Position numbers and translations under genes: made by a program. From contig JAUIER010000017.1 in assembly GCA_030429765.1 (NCBI GenBank), forward strand, positions 33,047 to 97,046: a DNA stretch of 64,000 nucleotides, in the 5' to 3' direction. Origin of the DNA: a bacterium (GTDB taxonomy: Bacteria > Omnitrophota > Gorgyraeia > Zapsychrales > Zapsychraceae). This document shows, piece by piece, positions 36,166 to 45,747 of the stretch; within the stretch, counting starts at the first letter, position 1, and each line of letters begins with the position of its first letter. Under the pieces are notes generated by a model that was given only the letters and a program-made list of their open reading frames with translations, ran no database searches and was not told where the DNA came from.

Positions 36166-37890
36166 CTAATCATCAAACTCTATAGTTCCAACATTTTTCG
36201 TTTCAACTTTCAAAGAATCTTCATTTATATTTTTGGCATCTTTTAAATAGTAATTCTCGAACAATTCTAATCCTTTGATTTTATTTGATTTATTTATTCG
36301 TTGATACGGCTTAGTAACTATATTTCCAAACTGTCCAAAATTCACACATGATTGTCGATTCTCGCCTTTATAGATGTAATACCCCTGTCCATATTTAAAT
36401 AGACTCTTGATCTTATCTGGCGAAAAATAAAACTCCTGAACCACCTTATTGGAACTTTCACCTGAGTGTATTTGGTTCCCCCAAATTCCTGCCGTCATAC
36501 GATATGTTTTCTCTTCCTTCGTGAATGTTCCAATACTTTTTGATATAAGCTCCGCAAGCTCAGGATCACTTTGTTTCAAGTAAATTTTGTTGAGCGTATT
36601 CTCATCAATTAATTTCTTGAATGTATGAGATATATTCTCCAAATCTCCCAAACTCTGATGAGCCAATGTCACCATCATCCGACTACTGCGAGCTTTGTTT
36701 AAAACTTCAACAAATGTTTCTTCAGCGAATGATCCGTATTCATCTATTAAGACACTAATCAACGCCTCATTCTTAATCCGTTCTGTCTGAATAAGCGACG
36801 TGATGTATCTTAAATTTGCCTGTACTATTCGAGCAATACTAACAGCCTGCAATGGATACGCATTTGTTGGCAGTTGGAAATAGACAATCTTATTATTCTC
36901 AACAACATCTGTTAATACTATGTCGCTGTCGTCTTCATTCAGAATAGGATCATTGAAACTTGTTAAAAAATTATTAAATCCAGCAATCACATGCTTCCAG
37001 CCTTTATATTGGTCATGCAAATCCTGAAATACTTGATTCAATAATTTTAGATTCAAATGTCCCTGCTTATGCTCCAAGGTAATGCTACTGTTTATTTCTT
37101 GTCTACATTGATCGTTATTTAGATAGCAATACACATCCATTGGGCTAAACGGCTTACCCAGTGAATGAAGCACCCTAAATGTATAGGTAAATATAGTTCT
37201 AGACATTTCCCTAAAGAATGAGTTGTCATCGTCAAAGTTGCTAAAGAATGCATCAATGACAACCTGCGGATCACTTGCGCCCACATACAACGGATTGTAC
37301 GAACAGGATAGTTCCTTGTGTGATAAAGAGAACACGAGTAAGTCATTCGCCCTTCCGACAGATTCCAATATGGAATTAACCATACTAATAGACTTCATTT
37401 CACCCTTGGCATCAATAATAATTATGGGTCTGTTTTTCTTCGCATCCTGATGAATAAGAGGATAGAAAACACTCGTACTTTTTCCCGTACCCGTCATACC
37501 CAACACCTGTAAATGCTGTGTCCGTTGTACATCTGGAATGGAAATCATCTTCTTATTCTTTGTAGACGCATCCAACCCAATAAATGTTCTATCCTTATTT
37601 TTCTTAGCTTTAACAAACACCTCCAAACATCTTGATAGGTCAAATGGTAAAAACTTATAAGCGACAGCTTTTTCTTTTTGTGCTCGAATACCTGAACGAA
37701 ACATAGATAGCTTATTCGTATATTTCTCAAGAATATGCATTAGTACAAAGACTAGCGTTAAGCATCCCATACCGATAGCTACGGAAAGACCCAGCAGAAT
37801 AGGGTTATCAATCAAATAAACCAGCCGATCCTGATATCTGACATATATGATTCCCATAACTAGTACGATTACTATTCCATATTCCTTCAT
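36166..37890 (-). CDS. virD4: VirD4/TraD-family type IV coupling protein
   Basis: The protein is 574 residues with two N-terminal membrane segments (about 4-17 and 30-53). A Walker A GMTGTGKST (131-139), the signature DAKGEMKS (about 160) and a Walker B VLIDEYGSF (about 380) follow. It is the hexameric ATPase that delivers relaxase-bound DNA to the secretion channel. It is the last gene of the T4SS operon, 2 bp after virB10. Its presence marks the system as a DNA-transfer rather than only protein-secretion machine. Confidence 0.9.
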   Translation of the reverse strand: MKEYGIVIVLVMGIIYVRYQDRLVYLIDNPILLGLSVAIGMGCLTLVFVLMHILEKYTNKLSMFRSGIRAQKEKAVAYKFLPFDLSRCLEVFVKAKKNKDRTFIGLDASTKNKKMISIPDVQRTQHLQVLGMTGTGKSTSVFYPLIHQDAKKNRPIIIIDAKGEMKSISMVNSILESVGRANDLLVFSLSHKELSCSYNPLYVGASDPQVVIDAFFSNFDDDNSFFREMSRTIFTYTFRVLHSLGKPFSPMDVYCYLNNDQCRQEINSSITLEHKQGHLNLKLLNQVFQDLHDQYKGWKHVIAGFNNFLTSFNDPILNEDDSDIVLTDVVENNKIVYFQLPTNAYPLQAVSIARIVQANLRYITSLIQTERIKNEALISVLIDEYGSFAEETFVEVLNKARSSRMMVTLAHQSLGDLENISHTFKKLIDENTLNKIYLKQSDPELAELISKSIGTFTKEEKTYRMTAGIWGNQIHSGESSNKVVQEFYFSPDKIKSLFKYGQGYYIYKGENRQSCVNFGQFGNIVTKPYQRINKSNKIKGLELFENYYLKDAKNINEDSLKVETKNVGTIEFDD

Positions 37891-37892
37891 AT

Positions 37893-38843
37893 CTACTCTC
37901 GCGCTATAATATTGAACGACTCATCGACATACAGTATTACTTCGGTTCCGGCAGGAACAATTCCGTACCCTTTGGCTTCGTTAATCTCCTTTTCCAATCT
38001 CTTAGCTTCTTCGGTAAAAGCCTTTGCAGATCCCTCGAGAACTGCATTCCTAGAAGTCACATCAATTTGATTAATTCCAGTAAGCGTATTTGTCGATTTT
38101 TCCTGCACCCCCAATAACGTACCACTGATGAAATGCATGACCTTCGTGAGTATTTTCTCCTTCGTTTTCTCAGTTATGATTTCGGATTTAAATCCACCTG
38201 AACCGTCAAAGTCCAATCCTCTACCTTGAAATCTCACCTCATACCCGTCAGCATACAAAATGGTCTTGAATCCAACTAGTACTCGATCTCTTTCTCGTCC
38301 TGCCCTAGCCTCACCGAATATTCGGGTATTTTGCGGAAATAACAGTCTTCCGTTAAAATAGAAATCCTCCTTAACCTGAACGATCACAGGAGAACTGAAA
38401 TTGTTAGTGATGATGTTATGTATCAGTAAACATTCAACCATGCTCCCTAATGGAATCTTTACTTCCTTTTTCCGATTTCGAGATACCAAGGTATTGTCAT
38501 AAACTGTCACCTGCGTATTACTCTTGACCTTGGGTTTCTTTACTTGTGGTATCGCAATCAATTTTTTAGGCTCTTCCTTTTTTTGTCGTACTGGTTTAGT
38601 GAAAAGCAATGGTTTAATCAAATCTTCCGACTTACCCTGCTCCCTCGACACCTTTGGATTACTTGATATATCCTGATAATCTATAATCGGATCACTTTTA
38701 ATCAACATCTCAGAATCCTTATTGTCATCCTTTGACACAAAATACGATCCAAACACAGCCGTGACTATAATTGCCAATAGCAGGAATGACGGCCTTCTTT
38801 GACCTGTATGATCCGTTTTAAATAAATAGTCTAAAATCTTCAT
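37893..38843 (-). CDS. virB10: VirB10/TrbI/TraB-type channel scaffold
   Basis: The protein is 316 residues: a short cytoplasmic N-terminus, one membrane helix (FLLLAIIVTAVFGSYFV), a charged Pro/Lys-rich periplasmic linker (to about 120), then the beta-barrel domain typical of VirB10 (IPLGSMVECLLIHNIITNNFSSPVIVQVKEDF, FGEARAGRERDRVLVGF, GIVPAGTEVILYVDE). It spans the envelope and senses ATPase energy. The gene follows virB9 by 13 bp. Confidence 0.85.
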   Translation of the reverse strand: MKILDYLFKTDHTGQRRPSFLLLAIIVTAVFGSYFVSKDDNKDSEMLIKSDPIIDYQDISSNPKVSREQGKSEDLIKPLLFTKPVRQKKEEPKKLIAIPQVKKPKVKSNTQVTVYDNTLVSRNRKKEVKIPLGSMVECLLIHNIITNNFSSPVIVQVKEDFYFNGRLLFPQNTRIFGEARAGRERDRVLVGFKTILYADGYEVRFQGRGLDFDGSGGFKSEIITEKTKEKILTKVMHFISGTLLGVQEKSTNTLTGINQIDVTSRNAVLEGSAKAFTEEAKRLEKEINEAKGYGIVPAGTEVILYVDESFNIIARE

Positions 38844-38856
38844 CTTTCATCACCTC

Positions 38857-39267
38857 CTATTTGAACTCGCCTTTCAGACCTGTCTTAAAATTCTTGAATG
38901 GATCAATCCATACTCGATAGTCAACCAATTCCTGTTCCTTGATAATAACTTCGTAGTTAAGATGCAATGTCAACGTATCCACCAATAGATTAGTTTTACC
39001 CTCTTCGACAAGCGCCTTAAGAATGACACTCCGCTTATCGGATGATATTTCAACCTTTAGTAAATCCGCATTGCCCACCAGAACCAAGTCCGCACTTTCT
39101 GGTAATTCCACCTTCGTCACATAACCTGGACTAACATAAATTCGTAGCACATCATCTTCGGCTGGAAATTCATACCAAATTTTTCCCTTCTGTAAATAAC
39201 GTGTCTCAACCGAAGCATGGGCTGTACCACAGCCGAGCAACACGGCTAGAATCAAAAATACTCTCAT
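38857..39267 (-). CDS. Short VirB9/TraK-like periplasmic protein
   Basis: The protein is 136 residues with a signal peptide (VFLILAVLLGCGTAHA) and a beta-rich domain (DDVLRIYVSPGYVTKVELP, ILKALVEEGKTNLLVDT) like the N-terminal half of VirB9 or TraK. The C-terminal outer-membrane-pore half of canonical VirB9 is missing, so the core complex may be reduced or completed by another subunit. The start overlaps the stop of the VirB8-like gene by 4 bp. The identity is from fold-type pattern and gene order. Confidence 0.65.
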   Translation of the reverse strand: MRVFLILAVLLGCGTAHASVETRYLQKGKIWYEFPAEDDVLRIYVSPGYVTKVELPESADLVLVGNADLLKVEISSDKRSVILKALVEEGKTNLLVDTLTLHLNYEVIIKEQELVDYRVWIDPFKNFKTGLKGEFK

Positions 39268-39863
39268 AATTCACCCCCTTCATTCTCTATCTTCTCGGTA
39301 ATGCTGATCACTTTTAATCCGTAAGGATTCTCGAAAGTCGGCTTTACCTGTAAAACATCAAACACATAGGTTCTTTCGTTTTGTTTATATCGTCCATTCT
39401 TATCAAGAATTGACATCGCACCCGACACATCAATCTGGTATGGATTGCTCTTTTTGGTTATCTCCATTTCCTTAAGGGTAAACTGAAAGAACACACCCGA
39501 CTCAATCGACTTTTTATGCTTATCGTATGATTTAAGAATAGACTCTTTCGATTCAACACTTAAGAAGTGTTTAATACTTTCGATCTGAGCTGGCAATGAT
39601 TCCGGCCCAAAACTCAGATACTCATTAGATATCCATCTCACGAAATTCTCAACAACAGCTTCCGTGATCCTATAGTTATCGAAATTAAGCATTTCGATAC
39701 TGCCTGTCTGATTCTCCCTCACTAGTAAGACAGGCTTGCGACTGAATTTTATGAGTACAATCGCTTGCAATAGATTGAGAACCAGCAATAGCAAGACGAC
39801 ATACGATAAAATACGCACATTCTTCTGTAATATAATTCTGTTAAATGCCAGTTCACTCATCAT
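39264..39863 (-). CDS. VirB8/TraE-like inner-membrane T4SS subunit
   Basis: The protein is 199 residues from the tandem ATGs at 39863/39860, which follow AGAAGGAGAAAG; the frame extends to 39908 without such a site. One membrane helix (ILSYVVLLLLVLNLLQAIVLI, about 15-37) is followed by a periplasmic NTF2-like domain (VENFVRWISNEYLSF, YVFDVLQVKPTFENPYGLKV). These subunits assemble the inner-membrane part of the channel. The start overlaps the stop of the VirB6-like gene. Confidence 0.75.
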   Translation of the reverse strand: MMSELAFNRIILQKNVRILSYVVLLLLVLNLLQAIVLIKFSRKPVLLVRENQTGSIEMLNFDNYRITEAVVENFVRWISNEYLSFGPESLPAQIESIKHFLSVESKESILKSYDKHKKSIESGVFFQFTLKEMEITKKSNPYQIDVSGAMSILDKNGRYKQNERTYVFDVLQVKPTFENPYGLKVISITEKIENEGGEL

Positions 39864-40851
39864 CTTTCTCCTTCTTTTTGAAGCCCATAATCTTCTTAAT
39901 CGAATCAAACACCTTTTTTTCGTTCGCTGAAGGTTGGAATCCTACTTCCTTTGAAATCCCCTTGAATCCTCCCGACAATGATTCGGGGACAATCGTTTTT
40001 AACTCTCCACTCATTACAGAGCCAGTAGCCGCATCAACTCCACCTGCAACTCCACCTACCGCAACTCGTCCTCCTCGTTTTGTGTTTTCAGATATTTTAT
40101 TAATTGCACCTAAGGCCGCCATTGATGCGGCACCCCCAATACCTGCACCCGAAATCAAGCTCGTTACTATCATTGGAGTAAATATCAATACAAAACACAC
40201 AGCAAAGTTCAACATGACAAATTGCTCAATTCCATCTAGTGTTGGTTGAATATTCCCACTGAGTGTGACCGCTATGGAAAGAACAATATGCCAAAGGATA
40301 GGCCATGATATAACCGCTACATAAGATCGAAACCATCCTTCAATCATTCGTATTGAAGATTTGAAAACAATAAATGGTATTAACAAAGGCCCCAGCTTAT
40401 AGAGAATTCCAATAATCGTATATCGAATGGCTTGCATAACATTCGATACAATGGCGTAGAATATAAAAGAGACGTTTATGGTCAAATTATGTAATGTCTT
40501 TTTACCAAAAACAGCCAACGAGAATCCCTTCTGCTGATTCTGCTCATATACGCTTTGCATGTTCTGGCTCATAACCATATACTGATCGGCTGCGGTTGTC
40601 TGAGGATTAATCGTCGTATCTATGGCAACAACAATGTCCTTAACCATATCCAGAATTAGACTGTAGCTTTGAAGCAATACAAAACCAATAACAAGACGAA
40701 ACACCAGCCCTGACCAATTGGCCTGTTTATTGGTAAATATTCCTAAGTACATAAACAAAACAGCCAGTATAAAGAAACTCCCCAACAGTAACCTTCCAAT
40801 CGAAAGCACTCCTGCCAAATCGCTTTTAATCACATTGATAATAAAATCCAT
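39853..40851 (-). CDS. VirB6/TrbL-like polytopic membrane protein
   Basis: The protein is 332 residues with about six hydrophobic segments (residues about 15-250), a Gly/Ala-rich stretch (SLISGAGIGGAASMAALGA) and a charged C-terminal tail ending in KKKEKDDE. The topology and Gly-rich segment match the TrbL/VirB6 family, the inner-membrane channel component that contacts the DNA substrate. Confidence 0.8.
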   Translation of the reverse strand: MDFIINVIKSDLAGVLSIGRLLLGSFFILAVLFMYLGIFTNKQANWSGLVFRLVIGFVLLQSYSLILDMVKDIVVAIDTTINPQTTAADQYMVMSQNMQSVYEQNQQKGFSLAVFGKKTLHNLTINVSFIFYAIVSNVMQAIRYTIIGILYKLGPLLIPFIVFKSSIRMIEGWFRSYVAVISWPILWHIVLSIAVTLSGNIQPTLDGIEQFVMLNFAVCFVLIFTPMIVTSLISGAGIGGAASMAALGAINKISENTKRGGRVAVGGVAGGVDAATGSVMSGELKTIVPESLSGGFKGISKEVGFQPSANEKKVFDSIKKIMGFKKKEKDDE

Positions 40852-40865
40852 AGTCTAATCCTCCT

Positions 40866-41564
40866 CTACATCGGAAAGTCTTTGCTCGCTACATCCATAA
40901 AGCGTCGTACTCCCTCATTTTCCTTCTGCAACTCAACAACCGCTTCCTTTCTCTCTAAATTCCTATTGGAATGTTCGACACTCTGTTGCTTGATTGATTG
41001 CGACATCAAATATGTCACATGATTTTGCAACTGCATTAAATGCCCCAATTCTTCGGCAATCGCCCGTAACGCACCCTTCTCATTAACGGTTTTTGAGTGA
41101 GAAATAAATTGCTGGGCATACTGTGAATTCTTTGAATATATTTCCTGATAGCTGTCTGCGATTTGATATCCCGCAACATTAATATCATCAGACATTTCAA
41201 TATAGTTAAAATCCTTCCCTTGGTTTCCCCAATCCTTTAAATTACCGAAAACATCCTTCCATTCATCCGACATGTTTCCCTGTTTACTTATGTAGACATC
41301 TAAACTTGAAAGTAAATTGGTTGTCTCAACAACAATATTCTTAAAGTCACTGACGAATCCAACATCGGTAACACCTTTACTCGATTCAATCGCCAGTTCC
41401 AATTGCTTTTTCAGAACGCTCACCTGTTGAACCGCATTCTTTAATCGCTGAAGATGCTCTGCGGTTTGAATAATCGTCTGTTGGACGATTGCCAATGCAC
41501 TTGATTGAGCTGAGGCCTGCATTGGGATCAACAGAAATACTGCTAGTAAAATTATCTTTTTCAT
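40866..41564 (-). CDS. VirB5/TrbJ-like periplasmic protein
   Basis: The protein is 232 residues with a signal peptide (IILLAVFLLIPMQASA-Q). Long helices follow, with the TrbJ-type start QTIIQTAEHLQRLKNAVQQVSVLKKQ. Members are minor pilus or mating-pair-formation components. The position between VirB6-like and the lipoprotein gene fits. Confidence 0.75.
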   Translation of the reverse strand: MKKIILLAVFLLIPMQASAQSSALAIVQQTIIQTAEHLQRLKNAVQQVSVLKKQLELAIESSKGVTDVGFVSDFKNIVVETTNLLSSLDVYISKQGNMSDEWKDVFGNLKDWGNQGKDFNYIEMSDDINVAGYQIADSYQEIYSKNSQYAQQFISHSKTVNEKGALRAIAEELGHLMQLQNHVTYLMSQSIKQQSVEHSNRNLERKEAVVELQKENEGVRRFMDVASKDFPM

Positions 41565-41576
41565 AACACCCCTCCT

Positions 41577-41903
41577 TTATTTGACAGCCACAGGTTCAAC
41601 ACACTTGCCTGTCTTTTGATCCCAAATACTTTTGGCGTAATCAGCCTGCCCTTGTTTGTAGCCGTCTGCATATCCTCGATCATATGCCTTTAGTTTCTTT
41701 TTCTTTCCAACATAGTTCCCTGTAACGGCTCCGGTTAATCCTCCAATTGCGGCTCCTGCAACTCCATTCTTGCTTTGATGACCTATCACGCCACCCGTTG
41801 TAGCTCCAATGACACCGCCCGTTACTGTCGATTTCTTTACCGAGCTACATCCACTTAAACACACCAAACCCACTAAAATATAAACAGCATTACTCACTCG
41901 CAT
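41577..41903 (-). CDS. Glycine-zipper lipoprotein of the T4SS operon
   Basis: The protein is 108 residues with a lipobox LSGC near residue 19, so it is a predicted lipoprotein. Next come two glycine-zipper repeats (GGVIGATTGGVIGH, GAAIGGLTGAVTGNYVG) and a short charged tail. It could serve as the VirB7-like stabiliser of the outer-membrane ring or as an entry-exclusion or anti-lysis factor. Assignment beyond glycine-zipper lipoprotein is inference from location. Confidence 0.7.
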   Translation of the reverse strand: MRVSNAVYILVGLVCLSGCSSVKKSTVTGGVIGATTGGVIGHQSKNGVAGAAIGGLTGAVTGNYVGKKKKLKAYDRGYADGYKQGQADYAKSIWDQKTGKCVEPVAVK

Positions 41904-41917
41904 AATCTACCTCCTTT

Positions 41918-44683
41918 TCATTCTTTATATCCGTTTGGATACTTTTCAGCACATAGCTGGATAACCTCGTACATTTCCTTTTCAGGATTTTCCCTTTCTT
42001 GTTGGGTATAATAATTCACATCCTTTGCATCCGTAGTTGCTACCCAGTATTCAATAGGTGTGGGATAGATAATCATCTTTCCGCTCACGGACTGCATTCC
42101 TCTTGATTGTGAAAAGAATACTTCAGCCGCTTCACCTTTCTTAATCTGCAACGATTCAATCTGATTTTGTTCACTCTCATTAAAATGAAAGTAATCTACA
42201 ATTCCATTAACCGCAGGAACAGAATTTTGCCTTAAAATAAATCGTGTATTCGAATTACCTAGAATAGCGTTCTCTAGTCCTCCAATTAAAAAGTCATTCA
42301 ATGACTGTGTTACAGAAATTGCAGCTGCTCCATACTTTCTAAATGTCCTATAACATTCAGCAATAAAAGCAGCTGACTCAGGAGTACTCAGCAATTTCCA
42401 GCACTCATCAAAAACAACTATTTTTCGTCTGTTCGGTTCATTCAAAACCTTATTCCACACAAAGTTTGTAATAATCGTTAACATGACAGCTTGTAGTCCA
42501 GAGAACTTCTCCATCCCTTTCAAATCAAAACAGATTACATCTTTGTCCAACGATATGGTGGATGGGCCATCTGTATAAGAGCCGTATTGCCCTCCTTTAA
42601 ACCAATTACCGAGCAATCCAATCACTGGATCACAAAACTTTGCATATTGTTTATTCGAATCAGCCATTGCTTTTAACGCACCTTTAAAATCACTGAGAAT
42701 TGGTCGATCAATATTCTTGTACATAAAACCCATCGTTCTAAAGATATAGTCTTCAACAATTTGATCCGATTCATTGAATCTATCTAGACCGCCCATCATT
42801 TGAATAATGGACTTGGTCTTTACCATGATGATTTCGTTCTGCTCTTCTTCTGAAAACTTCCTCATCGGCTTATTTCCAGATAACTCAAATAGGTTGAGCG
42901 TAAATTTCTTAGTTAGACCTAAATCTATATATTCGCCTCCTTTAAGTAATGTTTGCCGTTTGTACGATCCTCCGATATCAATGAATATCTCAATTGGATT
43001 ATTCTTACTGTACTGATTGATCAATTGGTTAATCGTAAAACTCTTACCACTCCCTGTAGCTCCTACTACAACGATGTTGAAAGCTGATATATCATCTGAG
43101 AATGGATCATACGTGGCTAAGCCTTGAGTTGAATTAAAGAACAAACATTCCGCTTTTCCGCTTCCTTTAAATTCTGAGAAGAACGGAAGAAAATCAGCCA
43201 AATGAAGAGTTTTAAGCATCAACCATCGAGTTGATTCCTTTGTCCATCCGGGTAACGTGCTTAGAAAACTAGGTGTCACACCACCCCATCTTTCGTCATG
43301 CATTTCTGCACCGTTCAAAGAGGCAAACATATTGATCATCTCAGTTGTCCGTTGCTTTACCTGATCGACTGTTTCCCCATATACATGAAGCGTCAGCTGA
43401 CATTTAAACAACTTCTGATTCGTCTGTTGCAATTCCTCAAGCAAAGCTTCATACTGCTCAACCTTTACCTGAGCTTCCTTGTTAGGCAATCCCATAAACT
43501 GAAGTAGGTTTCCATATTCACGGCGTCTCAGTGTTTCTATTGTCTTTTTACCCCATTGCTTCGAGGGTGTATCAATATTGAATACCACCCGAAACTCTTT
43601 AAATGACAAATAGCGCAACTGAAACAACATGGCTGGATACGTCATTTCAGGTAGAACCTTTAACGTAATGTACTTGTGATAGTATCCACCAAACTGGATA
43701 TACTCACCCTTATGTGAATCAATGGACAAATCCGAACAACATACCTGCTTAACAAACAACTCATCTTCTCTTATACTTGGACAAGCTATCTGTTCACGAA
43801 CTCGATCTGGATTTAAACATTCATAAATCAATTCCATCAATTGTTGATTGCTTAATCGTCTAAATGTTAAATCCGTTCCTCTAAATCCAGATTCGACATC
43901 GTTCAAGACCCGTTTAAATGAATTCTTTAGAATTTCTGTATTCTTTTCATTAGTCGAACCCCGTTTGGATTTAAACTTACCAAGAATACTTGCACCGCCT
44001 TCTTTAATCGGATTAATATTGATAAAGAAATGACAGCGCAACTTTCTGAGTTTCTGATCTTTGTACACTGTGTTAAATTTCGTAACTCGCTCCCTGTGCA
44101 TACTCCTAATAAGTGGATGCTCTGAAACTATTACTCCATGCTCCTCGAACTCATTTTGATAGCTGCCATCCATATCAAATACAACCTGATAATTCACATT
44201 CTCAGGCAAGTGATTTAAAAATGATTCAATCCTGTTTGTATAACCAATCAACTCCTCCTTTGAATAGTTCTCAATAATCGGCCCATCTAAACAATAAGCT
44301 GTACCTAATGAACCATCCTCATAGACTAGATAATCATCTTCAAAATGGCTGTATGGGAGAAGCTCCTGCAAAGAATTCAGTTTAATCTCAACTTCCCGTC
44401 CTTTAATAACATCAAATATTGACTGCTTAACTCCTGTGTAAACCTTTGGCTTAAAAAACCATTGAGTCGCATGTTCCAAAAACTTTGATGGCTGACCTCG
44501 CTTCAAAAACCGTAATACCCCTGCAAGAACTCCCCCAACAACCCAAATGACAATAGTCTGAACCTTAAACAATTGAAGCCCGAGAACAACACCAATCACT
44601 AAAAAGACATCGAATTCTTCAAATCCCAAAATCAACATCTTATCCTGTAAATTTCTTAAACATTGTTCATGATATCGTCTCAT
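41918..44683 (-). CDS. virB4: VirB4/TrbE/TraC ATPase with N-terminal VirB3-like membrane segment
   Basis: The protein is 921 residues. The first ~70 contain two hydrophobic helices (VFLVIGVVLGLQLF, IVIWVVGGVLAGVLRFL) and resemble VirB3/TraL, so this is probably a natural VirB3-VirB4 fusion. The VirB4 part carries Walker A VVGATGSGKSF (about 545) and Walker B KIVVFDECWKLL (about 758), plus a FRKYGAAAISVTQS segment. It powers pilus and channel assembly. No separate virB3 gene is seen. Confidence 0.9.
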   Translation of the reverse strand: MRRYHEQCLRNLQDKMLILGFEEFDVFLVIGVVLGLQLFKVQTIVIWVVGGVLAGVLRFLKRGQPSKFLEHATQWFFKPKVYTGVKQSIFDVIKGREVEIKLNSLQELLPYSHFEDDYLVYEDGSLGTAYCLDGPIIENYSKEELIGYTNRIESFLNHLPENVNYQVVFDMDGSYQNEFEEHGVIVSEHPLIRSMHRERVTKFNTVYKDQKLRKLRCHFFININPIKEGGASILGKFKSKRGSTNEKNTEILKNSFKRVLNDVESGFRGTDLTFRRLSNQQLMELIYECLNPDRVREQIACPSIREDELFVKQVCCSDLSIDSHKGEYIQFGGYYHKYITLKVLPEMTYPAMLFQLRYLSFKEFRVVFNIDTPSKQWGKKTIETLRRREYGNLLQFMGLPNKEAQVKVEQYEALLEELQQTNQKLFKCQLTLHVYGETVDQVKQRTTEMINMFASLNGAEMHDERWGGVTPSFLSTLPGWTKESTRWLMLKTLHLADFLPFFSEFKGSGKAECLFFNSTQGLATYDPFSDDISAFNIVVVGATGSGKSFTINQLINQYSKNNPIEIFIDIGGSYKRQTLLKGGEYIDLGLTKKFTLNLFELSGNKPMRKFSEEEQNEIIMVKTKSIIQMMGGLDRFNESDQIVEDYIFRTMGFMYKNIDRPILSDFKGALKAMADSNKQYAKFCDPVIGLLGNWFKGGQYGSYTDGPSTISLDKDVICFDLKGMEKFSGLQAVMLTIITNFVWNKVLNEPNRRKIVVFDECWKLLSTPESAAFIAECYRTFRKYGAAAISVTQSLNDFLIGGLENAILGNSNTRFILRQNSVPAVNGIVDYFHFNESEQNQIESLQIKKGEAAEVFFSQSRGMQSVSGKMIIYPTPIEYWVATTDAKDVNYYTQQERENPEKEMYEVIQLCAEKYPNGYKE

Positions 44684-44699
44684 TTATCCCTCCTTCAAT

Positions 44700-44996
44700 T
44701 TAAGGCCCAAATACTAAGCTGACCAATTCAACAATCTGCGGTGCTCCAAACATAATTATCGTTCCAACCAATGCAGCGACAAAAATATGATTGTTTCCCA
44801 TCATCCTTTGCCATCCCGCAAAAATCAGAAGTATAATCGCAATCGGAGTCGAAATAGCTTTAATCTTGTCCAACAATCCAGTCAAACTAGTCTCCAAATC
44901 CGCATAGGCTGGATTAGCAAATATACCGATCAGCAAACCAGTAATAGCTAAACTCTGTAACATTCCCTTCATATTTACTTTTCTTAACAAATCCAT
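44700..44996 (-). CDS. VirB2/TrbC-like major pilin
   Basis: The protein is 98 residues with an N-terminal signal (SLAITGLLIGIFANPAYA-D), followed by two hydrophobic helices (IAIILLIFAGWQRMM, FVAALVGTIIMFGAPQIVELVSLVF), the standard conjugative pilin layout. Met9 is an alternative start. The start overlaps the end of the Replic_Relax-like gene by 13 bp. Confidence 0.8.
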   Translation of the reverse strand: MDLLRKVNMKGMLQSLAITGLLIGIFANPAYADLETSLTGLLDKIKAISTPIAIILLIFAGWQRMMGNNHIFVAALVGTIIMFGAPQIVELVSLVFGP

Positions 44997-45718
44997 AATT
45001 TAACCTCCTTCTTAATCCGTCCATACGCCTTATTAAAATCACTTCTGACAATAAAGTTAAAATGCTGACCAACCCCGTTTAATCGACCTCCTTTCACTAA
45101 ATCTTGCTCAACCTTAACCAACTTGTCTCTTATCTGCTCTGATTCGCATACATAGATCACATTTCGATCTTTGACATCCTTCCTCTTTGCATAAAACTGA
45201 AAAATACGCCCATAACGTGCCGGTGATTTCAATGACCTCTCATATTCAAAATAGAACTTTTGCCAAGTCCCGTCCTTTCGTTTTCGCCAGAATATCGCAT
45301 CCGGCACCTTATGAGCAGTTAGTCCGTCTTTCTTATGATCTGGTAATGCCCTGATATACTCTTCACTCCACCAATCTGAGATATCAATCTTGTCCGATTT
45401 CTCCAACATCGTTCTTAGCTTATTCAACTCCAGTGAATGTGGAACTTTACTCAATAAACTGACACCTCGAACTTTATATCTAGGTAAATCTGGATAGTAA
45501 ATTCTTAATCGTTCAATCAACTTCTTATCGTTAATAAACCAAATACCAAACCTCAAACTTCCGTACTTCATCTGAGTAATACCTGAATTAATCATCGTGA
45601 CCCTTACCGTATGGGGATCTTTCCATTGTTCAAAATAGTCCATCACATCCTGAACAGTAACAACTCCCTGATCAGCAACATACTTTAAAACCTTAATTTT
45701 TAATGGAACATTATTCAT
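44984..45718 (-). CDS. Replic_Relax-like DNA replication/mobilisation protein
   Basis: The protein is 244 residues from the ATG at 45718, chosen because AAGGGGGTGC lies just upstream; the same frame runs to 45877, through the structured inverted repeats. An N-terminal winged-helix region (KIKVLKYVADQGVVTVQDVMDYF) is followed by a nuclease-like core: PDAIFWRKRKDG, then FYFEYERSLKS and Tyr-Phe-rich helices. This is the PDxxF...FxxExxR pattern of the replication-relaxation (PF13814) family. No HUH, MobA or TraI-type relaxase is visible in the window, so this is the best candidate for the transfer-initiation protein. First gene of the T4SS operon. Confidence 0.65.
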   Translation of the reverse strand: MNNVPLKIKVLKYVADQGVVTVQDVMDYFEQWKDPHTVRVTMINSGITQMKYGSLRFGIWFINDKKLIERLRIYYPDLPRYKVRGVSLLSKVPHSLELNKLRTMLEKSDKIDISDWWSEEYIRALPDHKKDGLTAHKVPDAIFWRKRKDGTWQKFYFEYERSLKSPARYGRIFQFYAKRKDVKDRNVIYVCESEQIRDKLVKVEQDLVKGGRLNGVGQHFNFIVRSDFNKAYGRIKKEVKLWIC

Positions 45719-45747
45719 CAGCACCCCCTTATCTTGAATCTCCATCC

